In this document: piece after piece, positions 17,975 to 27,441 of the stretch
Numbering within the stretch: position 1 is the first letter of the stretch
Layout: each line of letters starts with the position of its first letter
Source: Natronorubrum bangense
GTDB taxonomy: Archaea; Halobacteriota; Halobacteria; Halobacteriales; Natrialbaceae
Direction of reading: 5' to 3'
Length of the DNA stretch: 64,000 nt
Assembly: GCF_004799645.1 (NCBI RefSeq)
Contig: NZ_CP031305.1
Location: 2,108,001 to 2,172,000, forward strand
Made by a program: the position numbers and the translations under genes
The notes under the pieces: model-generated
The model's database searches: none
What the model saw: the letters and a program-made list of their open reading frames with translations, nothing else
Told to the model about the DNA's origin: nothing

Positions 17975-19225
17975 TCACTCGAGTGAGTGCTCGACCACCG
18001 ACACGCCCTCGATGTCAGCTAGCGCCTCGAGCACCCCACGAAGATGTTCGGGGCCGCTGCCCTCGAGGCCGACAGTCACGGGGGTTCGATTCGGATGATC
18101 ACCCGCGGCTCGACGCGCGCGCTCGAGGACGTCGAGTTCCGCCCCCCGTGACTCCACGGCGTCGACCACGCCACCGACGGCCGTCGGCCACCCCGAAACG
18201 GCCAGTCGGGCGTCGACGTAGCGCTCGAGATCGTGAAGGCCGGTGCGGGTCAGTTCGGCGTGTTCGGTGAGGTTGACGTTGCCACCCGAAATGACGACGC
18301 CGACGTGGTCGCCCTCGAGGTCGATGTCATCCGAAAGCGCAGCAGCCAGCGGCGCCGCGCCGGCGCTCTCGGCGACGGTCTTCGCCCGCTCGGCCAGCAG
18401 CGTCACGGCAGTCGCAATCTCCGTATCCCCGACGCTTACCACGTCGTCGACGACCTTGCGGGCGTTCGCAAACGTGGTCTCGAGCAGCCGCGTATCCGCG
18501 ATCCCCTCCGCGACGGTGTCGACGGTCTCGAGTTCGTGAATTTCGTCGCCCTCGAGCGATGGCTTCGCGTGGGCAGCGCCGTCGGGCTGGACCCCGATCA
18601 CGCGAATATCCGGGTCGTGTGCCTGCAACACTGTCCCGATCCCCGAAATGAGGCCACCGCCGCCGATGGCGACGAGGACGGTGTCGAGGTCGGGATACTG
18701 CTCGAGTAACTCGAGGCCGACTGTCCCCTGTCCGGCGATGATCGCTTCGTCGTCGAAAGGGTGGACGAACGTCTCGCCAGTTTCGGCAGCGCGCTCTACG
18801 GCGTACTCGTAGGAGCGTTCGTAGATCTCGCCCTCGACAACGACTTCGGCTCCGTAGCCGCGGGTGGCCTCGATTTTTGCCGCGGGCGTGACCTCGGGCA
18901 CGACGATGGTCGTCTCGATATCGAGCAGCTGGCCGGCCAGCGCCACGCCCTGGGCGTGGTTGCCCGCACTCGAGGCGATGACGCCCGCCTCACGTTCCTC
19001 GGTGGTGAGTTGAGCCATCCGATTGTACGCGCCGCGGATCTTGAACGAGCCCGTCCGCTGGACGTTCTCGAGTTTGAGACCAACGGAGTCGGCCCCGCTC
19101 AGTTCGGCGAACGTCCGCGAGGTGTCCAGTGGCGTGCGATGGACGACGTCGGCGATACGCTCGCGGGCGGTCTCGATGTCGTCGACGCTGACGAGCGGGG
19201 CGCTCATCTCTTCGACCTCGTTCAT
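17975..19225 (-). CDS. ilvA: Threonine dehydratase (ammonia-lyase) with ACT domain
   Basis: The protein has 416 aa, the short-form length. PLP lysine motif GSFKIRGAYN, glycine loop SSAGNHAQG and GGGGLISGIGTV define the catalytic domain (residues ~10-320). The C-terminal ~75 residues (RTPVTVGLEGSGPEHLRGVL) form an ACT-like domain. It deaminates threonine or serine to a 2-oxoacid. Its ATG (19225) overlaps the stop of the upstream M20 gene by four bases, so the two form an operon. A fold-related enzyme, EutB, acts in hydroxyectoine use, but the ACT domain argues for a normal threonine/serine deaminase. Confidence 0.92.
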   Translation of the reverse strand: MNEVEEMSAPLVSVDDIETARERIADVVHRTPLDTSRTFAELSGADSVGLKLENVQRTGSFKIRGAYNRMAQLTTEEREAGVIASSAGNHAQGVALAGQLLDIETTIVVPEVTPAAKIEATRGYGAEVVVEGEIYERSYEYAVERAAETGETFVHPFDDEAIIAGQGTVGLELLEQYPDLDTVLVAIGGGGLISGIGTVLQAHDPDIRVIGVQPDGAAHAKPSLEGDEIHELETVDTVAEGIADTRLLETTFANARKVVDDVVSVGDTEIATAVTLLAERAKTVAESAGAAPLAAALSDDIDLEGDHVGVVISGGNVNLTEHAELTRTGLHDLERYVDARLAVSGWPTAVGGVVDAVESRGAELDVLERARRAAGDHPNRTPVTVGLEGSGPEHLRGVLEALADIEGVSVVEHSLE

Positions 19226-20523
19226 CTCTCACTCTCGTTCCGTGCCACAGGATGCTGGTGCTCGAGTGTCCGAATCGTCTCGACTAAGACGTCGACGCCG
19301 TGGGCGAGGCTGTCCTCGTCGACGTCGAACGTCGGCGTGTGGTGGCTCGTCGGATGGTCGGTGCCGACGATCAGGTACGTCGCCAGCCCGCCATCTCGCT
19401 GGACGCGCTCCATCAGGAAGGTTGCGTCTTCGCTCGCGCCGAAGTCGGCGGCGGGCAGCACGCGGTCGATGCCGTCGACGCCGGTTGCGACCTCGCTGAC
19501 GAGCGACTGCAGTTCGGGGTCGCTGTCGGCTCGTGGCGACTCGCTGACGACCTCGACGTCGGCCCGACAGCCGTGCATTCTGGCCGCGGACCTGACCGTT
19601 CGCTCGAGTCGATCCTTCATGTACTCCATTAGCTCAGTCGTCTCGCCGCGGGCTTCGGCCTCCATGTGGGCGCGTTCGGCGATGACGTTGCTCGCAGAGC
19701 CTGCTTCCGCGTAGCCGATGTTGACGCGAGTCATCCCGTCGGCGTGGCGGGGGATGCCGTAGGCGTTCTCGATCGCCGTCCCCATCGCGTGCATCGCGTT
19801 GTCGCCCTCGTTTGGAGCCTTGCCCGCGTGGGCGGAGGTCCCCTCGATCGTCGCGTCGACGTGACACATCGCCAGCGGCTTTTCGATTCCGGCGACCACT
19901 TCGCCGGTTGGATGGTCGAGGCCGACGTGGATCGCGAGCAGGTAGTCCAGCCCCTCGGCGAACTCGCTTTTGGCCATCGGACAGCCACCGCCGCTGGTCT
20001 CTTCTGCGGGTTGGAAGAAGACGACCAGTCGCCCCGAAAAGTCGCTCGCCTTGATCGCCTCGAGGACGGCCAGTCCCCACGTCATGTGGGCGTCGTGGCC
20101 GCAGGCGTGCATCGTCCCGTCGATCTCCGAGCGAAATCCTTCGGCTGCGGGGTCGTGATCGTCGTCGTCCGACTCCTCGATGAACAGCCCGTCGATGTCG
20201 ACCCGCAGCCCGATTGCCGGCCCTTCGCCGCGATCGAGCACGGCGACTGCGCCGGTGTTGCCACCAGTCATTCGCTCGAGCAGGGCCTCGTCAGCACCGC
20301 GCTCGCGGGCGCGTTCGAGCCATGGCTCGAGGTCCGCGTCGGGGACGGCCATCCGGTCGGCGGGGTCGTAGGCGTCCGGGCCGACGGCGAGTTCGTCGAC
20401 GCCGATGGCGCGGATCTCTTCGACGAGTCGGGCTGTCGTGGCGAACTCTCGCCACGCCGGCTCGGGGTGGCGGTGCAGGCTCCGTCGGAGCGTCACGAGG
20501 CGGTCTTGGATCGGTTCGTTCAT
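19222..20523 (-). CDS. M20 amidohydrolase, AbgA-like (copy 2)
   Basis: The protein has 433 aa from the ATG at 20523; a GTG three codons upstream is possible. It shares the AbgA-specific segment (ADRMAVPDADLEPWLERARE), HACGHDAHMTWG, FFQPAEE and HHTPTFD with copy 1. The two are strongly alike throughout, for example RHADGMTRVN. It is first in an operon with threonine dehydratase (ATGA overlap). The promoter TATA (minus strand, about 20549-20559) is flanked by the TACACA-N5-TGTGTA palindrome. It probably cleaves an N-acyl amino acid; the exact substrate is unknown. Confidence 0.9.
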   Translation of the reverse strand: MNEPIQDRLVTLRRSLHRHPEPAWREFATTARLVEEIRAIGVDELAVGPDAYDPADRMAVPDADLEPWLERARERGADEALLERMTGGNTGAVAVLDRGEGPAIGLRVDIDGLFIEESDDDDHDPAAEGFRSEIDGTMHACGHDAHMTWGLAVLEAIKASDFSGRLVVFFQPAEETSGGGCPMAKSEFAEGLDYLLAIHVGLDHPTGEVVAGIEKPLAMCHVDATIEGTSAHAGKAPNEGDNAMHAMGTAIENAYGIPRHADGMTRVNIGYAEAGSASNVIAERAHMEAEARGETTELMEYMKDRLERTVRSAARMHGCRADVEVVSESPRADSDPELQSLVSEVATGVDGIDRVLPAADFGASEDATFLMERVQRDGGLATYLIVGTDHPTSHHTPTFDVDEDSLAHGVDVLVETIRTLEHQHPVARNESER

Positions 20524-20548
20524 GCGAGTCACTAACGCGCCCCACTGA

Positions 20549-20559
20549 CTTAATTATAC
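20549..20559 (-). promoter_or_regulatory. TATA box of M20-ilvA operon
   Basis: Read on the minus strand this is TGTATAATTAA, centred about 30 bases before the ATG at 20523, so the operon mRNA should be leaderless. It directly abuts the palindrome at 20557-20573. Confidence 0.55.
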
Positions 20560-20586
20560 ACAATCTGTGTGTACGGGAGATACACA
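20557..20586. promoter_or_regulatory. Palindrome TACACA-N5-TGTGTA plus third half-site
   Basis: TACACA (20557-20562), five bases, then TGTGTA (20568-20573) repeat the arrangement at 16144-16160 exactly. A further TACACA lies at 20581-20586. The site stands between the divergent M20-ilvA operon and the D-2-hydroxyacid dehydrogenase gene, and could regulate both. Confidence 0.65.
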
Positions 20587-20671
20587 AAAAGGATAAGAGA
20601 GACGGTGACAATCGTACTGTATAGTTGCGTTTCAGCGGTACTACACCGTTGTCGCGCGCACATCCACCACT

Positions 20672-21643
20672 ATGAGCACGAACCCAGATATCGTCGTTCT
20701 GAGAGAAGGCACCGAAGGACTGTCGATGGAGTCGTACGCCGACACCCTGCGTGAACGGCTGCCCGACCACACCGTCGCACTCGCACGGACGCCCAAAGAA
20801 GAGCGCGAACTCGTCCCGAAAGCACGGATCGTGACCGGCATCACCATCGAAGAGGACCTTCTCGAGTCCGCCGACCGACTCGAACTGTTTGCCTGTACGT
20901 TCGCCGGAACCGACCACGTCCCGATGGACGCGCTGGCCGACCACGGTGTCGCCGTGACGAACGCGGGCGGTATCCACGCCCCCGGCATCGCCGAGCAGTC
21001 GATCGCGAACATGCTCGTCTTCGCGCGAAATCTCCACGAAGGGTGGCGACGCAAGCGAAACGGCGAGTGGCGTCACTTCCAGTCACAGGAGTTCACCGAC
21101 AGCACCGTCACGGTCGTCGGCCTCGGCTCGATCGGCCAGGAGATCGTCAAGCGCCTCGAAGGGTTCGACGTCGAGACGATCGGCATTCGCTACACGCCAT
21201 CGAAAGGCGGCCCGACCGACGAAGTGCTCGGTTTCGAGGATGAAGACATCCACGAGGCCTTCTCTCGCAGCGAGTACGTCGTCCTCGCCTGTCCACTCAA
21301 CGACCTGACCCGCAACCTCGTCGACGCGGACGCGCTGGCGACGCTCCCGCCAAACGCCGTGATCGTCAACGCCGCCCGCGGTGGCATCATCGACACCGAC
21401 GCGCTCGTCTCGGCGCTGCAGTTCAACGGCATCCGCGGGGCCGCCCTCGACGTCACCGATCCCGAACCGCTGCCCAACGACCATGAGCTCTGGGACCTCG
21501 AGAACTGTCTCATCACACCTCACACGGGCGGCCACACGCCGAAACACTGGGATCGACTCGCCGACATCGTTGCCACCAACGTCGACGCGCTCGAGGGCGA
21601 CGGTGACCTCGCAAACGTCGTCTATCAGCCGAACTCGAGCTGA
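20672..21643 (+). CDS. D-2-hydroxyacid dehydrogenase
   Basis: The protein has 323 aa. It has the NAD(P) loop VVGLGSIGQEI, catalytic Arg in NAARGGIIDTDAL, and acid/base His in TPHTGGHTPKHW. It reduces 2-oxoacids or oxidises D-2-hydroxyacids; haloarchaeal relatives prefer branched or aromatic oxoacids. The FAD/Fe-S oxidase starts five bases after its stop, so the two are cotranscribed and probably act on the same D-hydroxyacid. It is divergent from the M20-ilvA operon across the palindrome region. A TATA-like ACTGTATAG lies near 20616. Confidence 0.92.
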   Translation: MSTNPDIVVLREGTEGLSMESYADTLRERLPDHTVALARTPKEERELVPKARIVTGITIEEDLLESADRLELFACTFAGTDHVPMDALADHGVAVTNAGGIHAPGIAEQSIANMLVFARNLHEGWRRKRNGEWRHFQSQEFTDSTVTVVGLGSIGQEIVKRLEGFDVETIGIRYTPSKGGPTDEVLGFEDEDIHEAFSRSEYVVLACPLNDLTRNLVDADALATLPPNAVIVNAARGGIIDTDALVSALQFNGIRGAALDVTDPEPLPNDHELWDLENCLITPHTGGHTPKHWDRLADIVATNVDALEGDGDLANVVYQPNSS

Positions 21644-21648
21644 GTTCA

Positions 21649-24600
21649 ATGGCAGCTGACAACTCGCGTTCGACGACTGACCACAGCGACCAGACGTCGA
21701 CGCCGGACGAGACCGAGCTCGGACCGCCGTCGGATCCGCGAGCGGGTGACCCTGCAGCGGACCCGCGAGCCGACTACGACTACGTCGGTGGCGACATCGA
21801 CCGTCCCGACCTCGTCTCGGCACTGCGCGAGCGAATCGACGGCGAGGTCCGCTTCGACGAGTACAGCCGCCGGCTGTACGCCACCGACGCGAGCGCCTAC
21901 GAGATGACGCCCGTCGGCGTCGTCCTGCCGGAGTCGACGGCGGATATCGCGAGCGTCGTCACCTACTGCGCCGAGAACGGGATTCCGGTGCTCCCGCGGG
22001 GTGGCGGGACCAGTCTCGCCGGACAGGCGGTCAACGAAGCCGTCGTCCTCGACCTCTCGGCGCACATGGGCGAGGTCTGCAATGTCACCCCCGACGAGCG
22101 ACGGGCGACGGTGCAGGCCGGTGCGGTGCTCGCCGATCTCAACGACGAACTCGAACCCTACGGCCTGAAGTTCGCCCCGGACCCTGCCGCCGGGAATCGA
22201 AGCACGATCGGCGGCGCGATCGGCAACAACTCGACGGGGGCCCACTCGCTGCAGTACGGCAAGACCGACGCCTACGTCGAGGCCTGCGAGGTCGTCCTCG
22301 CCGACGGCTCCGTCGAACGCTTCGGCGAGGTGACGGTCGCCGAACTGCGCGAGCGGGCCGATCCAGACGGGACTCTGCTCGAGCGAATCCACGAGGCCCT
22401 GCGCCGCGTCATCGACGAGGAAGCCGACGCGATTCGGGAGGTCTTCCCACAACTGAAACGCAACGTCTCGGGCTACAACCTCGATCGGCTGGTCGCGGAA
22501 GCCTACGGCGAGCCGGAGGCGTTCGACGAAAACACCGAGGGATCCGTCGAGATCGACGGCGAGCCCGACCCCGACGCGACGGTCAACCTCGCCCGTGTCT
22601 TCGCCGGCAGCGAGGGGACTCTTGGTGTCGTGACGGCAGCGACCGTTTCGCTCGAGCCCGTTCCCGAGACGACGTCGGTCGCGCTGTTAACTTACCGCGA
22701 GCAACTCCCCGCGATGGCCGACGTCGACACCATCGTCCGGAACCACGACCCGGCAGCGATCGAGGCGATCGACGACGTCTTGCTCGACCTCGCCCGCGAC
22801 ACCGAGGAGTTCGCCAACTTGGTTGACCGACTCCCTGCGGGCACTGAAACCGCGCTGCTCGTCGAGTTCTACGCCGACAGCGACGACGATGGCCGTGAGC
22901 AGGTCGACGACCTACTGGCGGATCGACTCCCCGACGCGGACATCCCCGATCCGACGGCTGATGGGGGTGCGAACGTGGCGACGGACGCCGCGAGCGAGGC
23001 CGACACTGACCCCACCCGCGCGTTCGACGCCCTCGAGGCCCACGACCCGGAAGGGATTGCCGAACTCTGGAAGCTTCGCAAGAGCGCCGCGCCGATCTTG
23101 CTCTCGCGGACCTCCGACGCAAAACATATCTCCTTCATCGAGGATACGGCCGTGCCGACGGAGAACCTCGCGGAGTACGTGGCGGACTTTCAACAGGTGC
23201 TCGAGGAGAACAACACCTTCGCAAGTTTCTACGCGCACGCAGGACCGGGCTGTATGCATATGCGGCCGCTGGTCGACACCAAGAGCCCGGCTGGCCTCAA
23301 TCAGTTCGAGGCGATTTCCGACGCCGTCACCGACCTCGTCGTCGAGTACGGCGGCAGCGTCTCGGGCGAACACGGCGACGGCCGCGCCCGGACCCAGTGG
23401 AACCGCAAACTGTACGGCGAGGACGTCTGGAAGCTCTTCCGGGAGCTGAAGACGGCGTTCGATCCCGACTGGCTGCTCAACCCGGGTAACGTCTGTGGCG
23501 ACCACGATATGACCGAGCACTTGCGATTCTCCCCCGACTACGAGTTCGAGGCCGGCTTCGAGCCCGCCCTCGAGTGGGACGTCGACAACGGGATGCAGGG
23601 GATGGTCGAACTCTGTCACGGCTGTGGCGGCTGTCGCGGCGACCAGGAGACGACCGGCGGCGTGATGTGTCCGACCTACCGGGCCGTCGAAGAGGAGAGT
23701 CTCAGCACCCGCGGCCGGGCGAACATGCTCCGGGCGGCGATGAACGGCGAACTCGAGGCCGACGCGACTGACGAGGAGTTCTTAGCGGAGGTGATGGACC
23801 TCTGTATCGGCTGCAAGGGCTGTGCGCGGGACTGTCCCAGCGAGGTCGATATGGCCAAGCTCAAAGCCGAAGTCGAACACGCGAATCACCAGGAAAACGG
23901 CTCGAGTCTCCGTGCGAAGCTGTTCGCGAACATCGACCGACTGAACGCCGTTGGCTCCGCGCTCGCCCCGGTTTCGAACTGGGCGACGTCGCTGCCCGGC
24001 GCTGGAACCGTTGCCGAGAAGACGGTCGGCATCGCTCGCGAGCGCGACCTGCCGACGTTCGCGAGCCAGAGCTTCGAGGACTGGTTCGAGAGCCGCGGGC
24101 CGCGGATCTCACTCGAGGAGGCCGACCGAAAGGTCATGCTCGTCCCCGATACGTACACCAACTACAACCATCCGCGAGCGGGGAAAGCAGCCGTACAGGT
24201 TCTCGAGACGGCGGGTGTCCACGTCCGGATTCCCGAGAACGTCGGGTCGACTGGCCGGCCAGCCCACTCGAAAGGCTTTCTCGACATCTCGCGCGAGCGA
24301 GCGCGGACGAACGTCGACGCGCTGGCTCCTGCCGTCGAAGACGGCTGGGAGGTTGTCCTCGTCGAGCCCTCCGACGCGGTGATGTTCCAGTCCGACTACC
24401 TTGATCTGCTCACCGGCCGTGACGTCGAACGCGTCGCCGTGAACACCTACGGCGTCATGGAGTATCTCGAGCGGTTCGATCTCGCAACGAAGCTGCCGAC
24501 CGCAGCGCCCGGCGAGCGGCTGACCTACCACGGTCACTGCCACCAGAAGGCGACGAAAAAGGACGGCCACGCGGCGACGGTGCTCGAGACGGTTGGCTAC

Positions 24601-24840
24601 GAGGTCGACGCGCTGGATTCGGGCTGTTGTGGGATGGCCGGGTCGTTCGGCTACGAGGCCGAACACTACTCGCTCAGTCGGAAGATCGGCGAGATCCTGT
24701 TCGACCAGGTCGACGGCAGCGACGGCGAGACCGTCGTCGCGCCGGGGGCTTCCTGTCGCACACAGCTCTCGGCGTACGACGGCTGTAACGATCCACCGCA
24801 TCCGATCGAGAAAGTATCCGAGGCGCTGTCGGCGACGTAA
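21649..24840 (+). CDS. FAD-binding and Fe-S D-2-hydroxyacid dehydrogenase (Dld/YdiJ type)
   Basis: The protein has 1063 aa. Residues 1-~45 are a disordered acidic leader. Residues ~60-600 are an FAD_binding_4/oxidase domain (VLPRGGGTSLAGQAV; NNSTGAHSLQYGK; ARVFAGSEGTLGVV; SGEHGDGRARTQW). The next part has two 4Fe-4S motifs (CHGCGGC and CIGCKGCARDCP). The C-terminus has two CCG domains (HGHCHQKA; DSGCCGMAGSFGYE). Fusions of this size are membrane-associated D-lactate or D-2-hydroxyglutarate dehydrogenases feeding quinones. It forms an operon with the NAD-linked hydroxyacid dehydrogenase. The Asp/Glu-rich insert around residues 410-450 is probably a halophilic surface loop. Confidence 0.92.
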   Translation: MAADNSRSTTDHSDQTSTPDETELGPPSDPRAGDPAADPRADYDYVGGDIDRPDLVSALRERIDGEVRFDEYSRRLYATDASAYEMTPVGVVLPESTADIASVVTYCAENGIPVLPRGGGTSLAGQAVNEAVVLDLSAHMGEVCNVTPDERRATVQAGAVLADLNDELEPYGLKFAPDPAAGNRSTIGGAIGNNSTGAHSLQYGKTDAYVEACEVVLADGSVERFGEVTVAELRERADPDGTLLERIHEALRRVIDEEADAIREVFPQLKRNVSGYNLDRLVAEAYGEPEAFDENTEGSVEIDGEPDPDATVNLARVFAGSEGTLGVVTAATVSLEPVPETTSVALLTYREQLPAMADVDTIVRNHDPAAIEAIDDVLLDLARDTEEFANLVDRLPAGTETALLVEFYADSDDDGREQVDDLLADRLPDADIPDPTADGGANVATDAASEADTDPTRAFDALEAHDPEGIAELWKLRKSAAPILLSRTSDAKHISFIEDTAVPTENLAEYVADFQQVLEENNTFASFYAHAGPGCMHMRPLVDTKSPAGLNQFEAISDAVTDLVVEYGGSVSGEHGDGRARTQWNRKLYGEDVWKLFRELKTAFDPDWLLNPGNVCGDHDMTEHLRFSPDYEFEAGFEPALEWDVDNGMQGMVELCHGCGGCRGDQETTGGVMCPTYRAVEEESLSTRGRANMLRAAMNGELEADATDEEFLAEVMDLCIGCKGCARDCPSEVDMAKLKAEVEHANHQENGSSLRAKLFANIDRLNAVGSALAPVSNWATSLPGAGTVAEKTVGIARERDLPTFASQSFEDWFESRGPRISLEEADRKVMLVPDTYTNYNHPRAGKAAVQVLETAGVHVRIPENVGSTGRPAHSKGFLDISRERARTNVDALAPAVEDGWEVVLVEPSDAVMFQSDYLDLLTGRDVERVAVNTYGVMEYLERFDLATKLPTAAPGERLTYHGHCHQKATKKDGHAATVLETVGYEVDALDSGCCGMAGSFGYEAEHYSLSRKIGEILFDQVDGSDGETVVAPGASCRTQLSAYDGCNDPPHPIEKVSEALSAT

Positions 24841-24922
24841 CGGCCCGATTTTCCGATCTCGTTGTGACTCGAGGATCTCGTCGTGAAATCGGGATACGCG
24901 AACGAAACCGAGTTGTGGCCGG

Positions 24923-26203
24923 CTACGGCCAGAGCCCGCGCGTCGCCTTCGCCTCGGCGATTCGGGAGAGCGCCACGACGTAGGCGGCGTCGCGCCAGGT
25001 GAGGTCTTTTGCTTCGACCTCCGCACGGACGTCGTTCCAGGCCTCGAGCATGTGTTCTTCGAGTTCTGCGTTAACGCGCTCGAGACTCCACTGGCGGCGA
25101 TTGATATCCTGAAGCCACTCGAAGTAGCTCACCGTCACCCCGCCGGCGTTGGCGAGGATGTCCGGAATTACCTGTACGTCGCGCTCTGCCAAGATCGAGT
25201 CGGCGGCGAACGTCGTCGGTCCGTTTGCCCCCTCGACGACGATGTCGGCCGCGATGGCGTCTGCGTTGTCCGCGGTGATGACGTTGCCGACGGCGGCCGG
25301 GATCAACACGTCGACGTCGAGTTCGAGGACGTCCTCGTTGGTGATCGTTTCAGGGGCGTCCTGCTCGAGGACGGCTTCGGGCTCTTCCTCGTGGGTCGGA
25401 ACGTCATGCGTCGAGAGACCGTCGGGATCGTAGATCGCGCCGTTGACGTCGCTGACGGCGACGATCGTCGCGCCCCAGTCCTCGAGCAGGCGGGCGGCGT
25501 TGGCGCCGACGCTGCCAAACCCTTGCACGGCGACGGTGGTGTCCGAGAGGTCGCGGCCGTTGTAGTCGACCGCCTCTCGTGTGACGATCGCGGTCGACCG
25601 ACCGGGAGCTTCCTCGCGGCCGTAGGAGCCGCCGATGACGGGTGGTTTGCCGGTGACGATCCCGGGGACGGTCTCACCCTGTTGCATCGAGTAGGCGTCC
25701 ATGAACCAGGCCATGGTCTGTGCGTCGGTCCCCATGTCAGGTGCGGGGACGTCTTTCGTCGGACCGACCACGTCGCGCAGTTCCTCGGCGAACCGACGCG
25801 TGAGCCGTTCGGTCTCGTCGCTGCTCAACGATTTTGGATCGATAGCGACACCGCCTTTTCCGCCGCCGAAGGGGAGATCCATCACGGCGCACTTCCAGGT
25901 CATCCACATCGACAGCCCGGTACACTCCTCGGCAGTTACCTCGGGGTGGTATCGGAGTCCGCCCTTGTATGGGCCCCGAACGTCGTCGTGTTGGGCGCGA
26001 TAGCCGGTGTAGACCTCGACGCTCCCGTCATCGCGCTCGAGCGGGACCGAGACCTGCTGGACCTTGGTCGGGTGTTTCAGTCGCTCGATCACGCCCGGAT
26101 CGACGTCGATGTGGGCCGCCGCTCGCTCGAGTTGGCGGCGAGCGGTGACGAGCGCCGAGTCGAGTTCGTCGTCCGTCTCGTGGGTGGGTGGTGTCGTCGT
26201 CAT
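24923..26203 (-). CDS. Glutamate dehydrogenase (Glu/Leu/Phe/Val dehydrogenase family)
   Basis: The protein has 426 aa. The catalytic region contains [19 protein letters not shown] with the active-site Lys, PAPDMGT with the catalytic Asp, and the NAD(P) loop [16 protein letters not shown]. It interconverts glutamate with 2-oxoglutarate and ammonia. It starts eight bases after the M24 hydrolase stop, so the two form an operon. In this setting it most likely removes nitrogen from glutamate made by the island's aminotransferases. Haloarchaea often have several copies; this one may be the catabolic, NAD-linked copy. Confidence 0.95.
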   Translation of the reverse strand: MTTTPPTHETDDELDSALVTARRQLERAAAHIDVDPGVIERLKHPTKVQQVSVPLERDDGSVEVYTGYRAQHDDVRGPYKGGLRYHPEVTAEECTGLSMWMTWKCAVMDLPFGGGKGGVAIDPKSLSSDETERLTRRFAEELRDVVGPTKDVPAPDMGTDAQTMAWFMDAYSMQQGETVPGIVTGKPPVIGGSYGREEAPGRSTAIVTREAVDYNGRDLSDTTVAVQGFGSVGANAARLLEDWGATIVAVSDVNGAIYDPDGLSTHDVPTHEEEPEAVLEQDAPETITNEDVLELDVDVLIPAAVGNVITADNADAIAADIVVEGANGPTTFAADSILAERDVQVIPDILANAGGVTVSYFEWLQDINRRQWSLERVNAELEEHMLEAWNDVRAEVEAKDLTWRDAAYVVALSRIAEAKATRGLWP

Positions 26204-26211
26204 CGGTTCCC

Positions 26212-27390
26212 TTAGGTCGTAAACAGCTCTCGTGGAAACTCAGCCAGCGTCTCAGCGCCGTCGCTGGTGACCCGGAACGTCTCGCTGATCTCCATGCCGA
26301 CTTCCTCCGTCCAGATGCCGGGGATCATGTGGAACGTCATGTTCTCCTCGAGGACCGTCTCGTCGCCCGGACGGATGCTTGCGGTGTGTTCGCCCCAGTC
26401 CGGCGGGTAGCCAAGCCCCATCGAGTAGCCGATCCGATCCTCTTTCTCGAGGCCGTACTGGGCGATCGTCTCGCGCCAGGCCTTCTCGACGGCCTCGCAG
26501 GTCACGCCCGGTTCGACGACGTCGAGGGCCGCCTCGATCCCTTCGACGACGATCTCGGCGGTTTCCTCGAGTTCTTCCGGTGGATCGCCCACGAACGTCG
26601 TCCGGGCCAGCGGCGAGTGATACCGGTGGCGACAGCCCGAGAGTTCGATGATAACCGGATCGCCGTCTTCGAACGGACGGTCGGTCCACGTGAGGTGTGG
26701 CGTGTCGGTGTGGTCGCCCGAGGGCATCAGCGGGACGATCGAGGGGTAGTCGCCACCGTACGCTTCGGTGCCCATGATCAGCGCCTCGTAGATCGCCGCC
26801 GCGGCCTCGTACTCCGGGACGCCTTCCTCGATCGCGTCGAGGCCCGCCTGCATGGCCTTTTCCGAAATGCGGGCGGCCTCGCGCATGTACTCGATTTCTT
26901 GCTCCGATTTCTTGATTCGTACCCAGCCGACCAGCAGCGTCGCGTCTTCGAACTCGGCGTCGGGCAGGTTCTGCTGCAGGCGCGTGTAGGACTTCGCGGT
27001 GAAGTAGGCCGCATCCATCTCGAGGCCGATCCGGCCGTCCGCGACATCGAGGTCCTCGAGCACGCCCGCGATGTAGTCCATCGGATGGAGATCGTGTGGC
27101 GAGTGGACGTGGTCGTCACTGTAAGAGAGAATGTTCGACTCGGACAGATACGCTGTCGCCCGCGCGCCGCCGCCGTCCATCTCGCGGCCGACCCAGACCG
27201 GTTCCTCGTGGTCTGGCGTGACGATGACCGCCTGATGAACGTAAAACGACCAGCCGTCATAGCCGGTGAGGTAGTTCATATTGGCCGGGTCGGAGACGAC
27301 GATCGCGTCGAGGTCTTCCTCGCGCAACCGTTCTTTCGTCCGCTCGACCCGCCGTTCGTACTCGGCTTCGTCGAAAATATTTCGTGACAC
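26212..27390 (-). CDS. doeA: M24 family hydrolase, ectoine hydrolase (DoeA/EutD) type
   Basis: The protein has 392 aa from the GTG at 27390, the EutD length. The frame is open upstream to 27534, but that part is not protein-like. DoeA/EutD hallmarks are [20 protein letters not shown] (residues ~34-53), [27 protein letters not shown] and TFHMIPGIW near the C-terminus. Metal ligands of M24 aminopeptidases are replaced ([16 protein letters not shown]), as in creatinase and EutD. Glu249 stands where EutD, as I recall, uses a covalent glutamate. It should hydrolyse a cyclic or amide solute such as ectoine to N-acetyl-diaminobutyrate. It is operonic with glutamate dehydrogenase. Confidence 0.8.
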   Translation of the reverse strand: MSRNIFDEAEYERRVERTKERLREEDLDAIVVSDPANMNYLTGYDGWSFYVHQAVIVTPDHEEPVWVGREMDGGGARATAYLSESNILSYSDDHVHSPHDLHPMDYIAGVLEDLDVADGRIGLEMDAAYFTAKSYTRLQQNLPDAEFEDATLLVGWVRIKKSEQEIEYMREAARISEKAMQAGLDAIEEGVPEYEAAAAIYEALIMGTEAYGGDYPSIVPLMPSGDHTDTPHLTWTDRPFEDGDPVIIELSGCRHRYHSPLARTTFVGDPPEELEETAEIVVEGIEAALDVVEPGVTCEAVEKAWRETIAQYGLEKEDRIGYSMGLGYPPDWGEHTASIRPGDETVLEENMTFHMIPGIWTEEVGMEISETFRVTSDGAETLAEFPRELFTT

Positions 27391-27441
27391 GGTAACAGGG
27401 CCTCTACGAGGGAGGTCGACCAGCAGCGCTAAAAGTTTTTC

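Noticed and set aside
17975..19225. EutB (hydroxyectoine ammonia-lyase) as the name of the threonine dehydratase
   Set aside because: The protein has a C-terminal ACT-like domain and the length of an ordinary catabolic threonine dehydratase, so the simpler name was kept.
26188..27387. Long plus-strand frame opposite doeA
   Set aside because: It is antisense to the clearly recognisable M24 hydrolase and has no family features.
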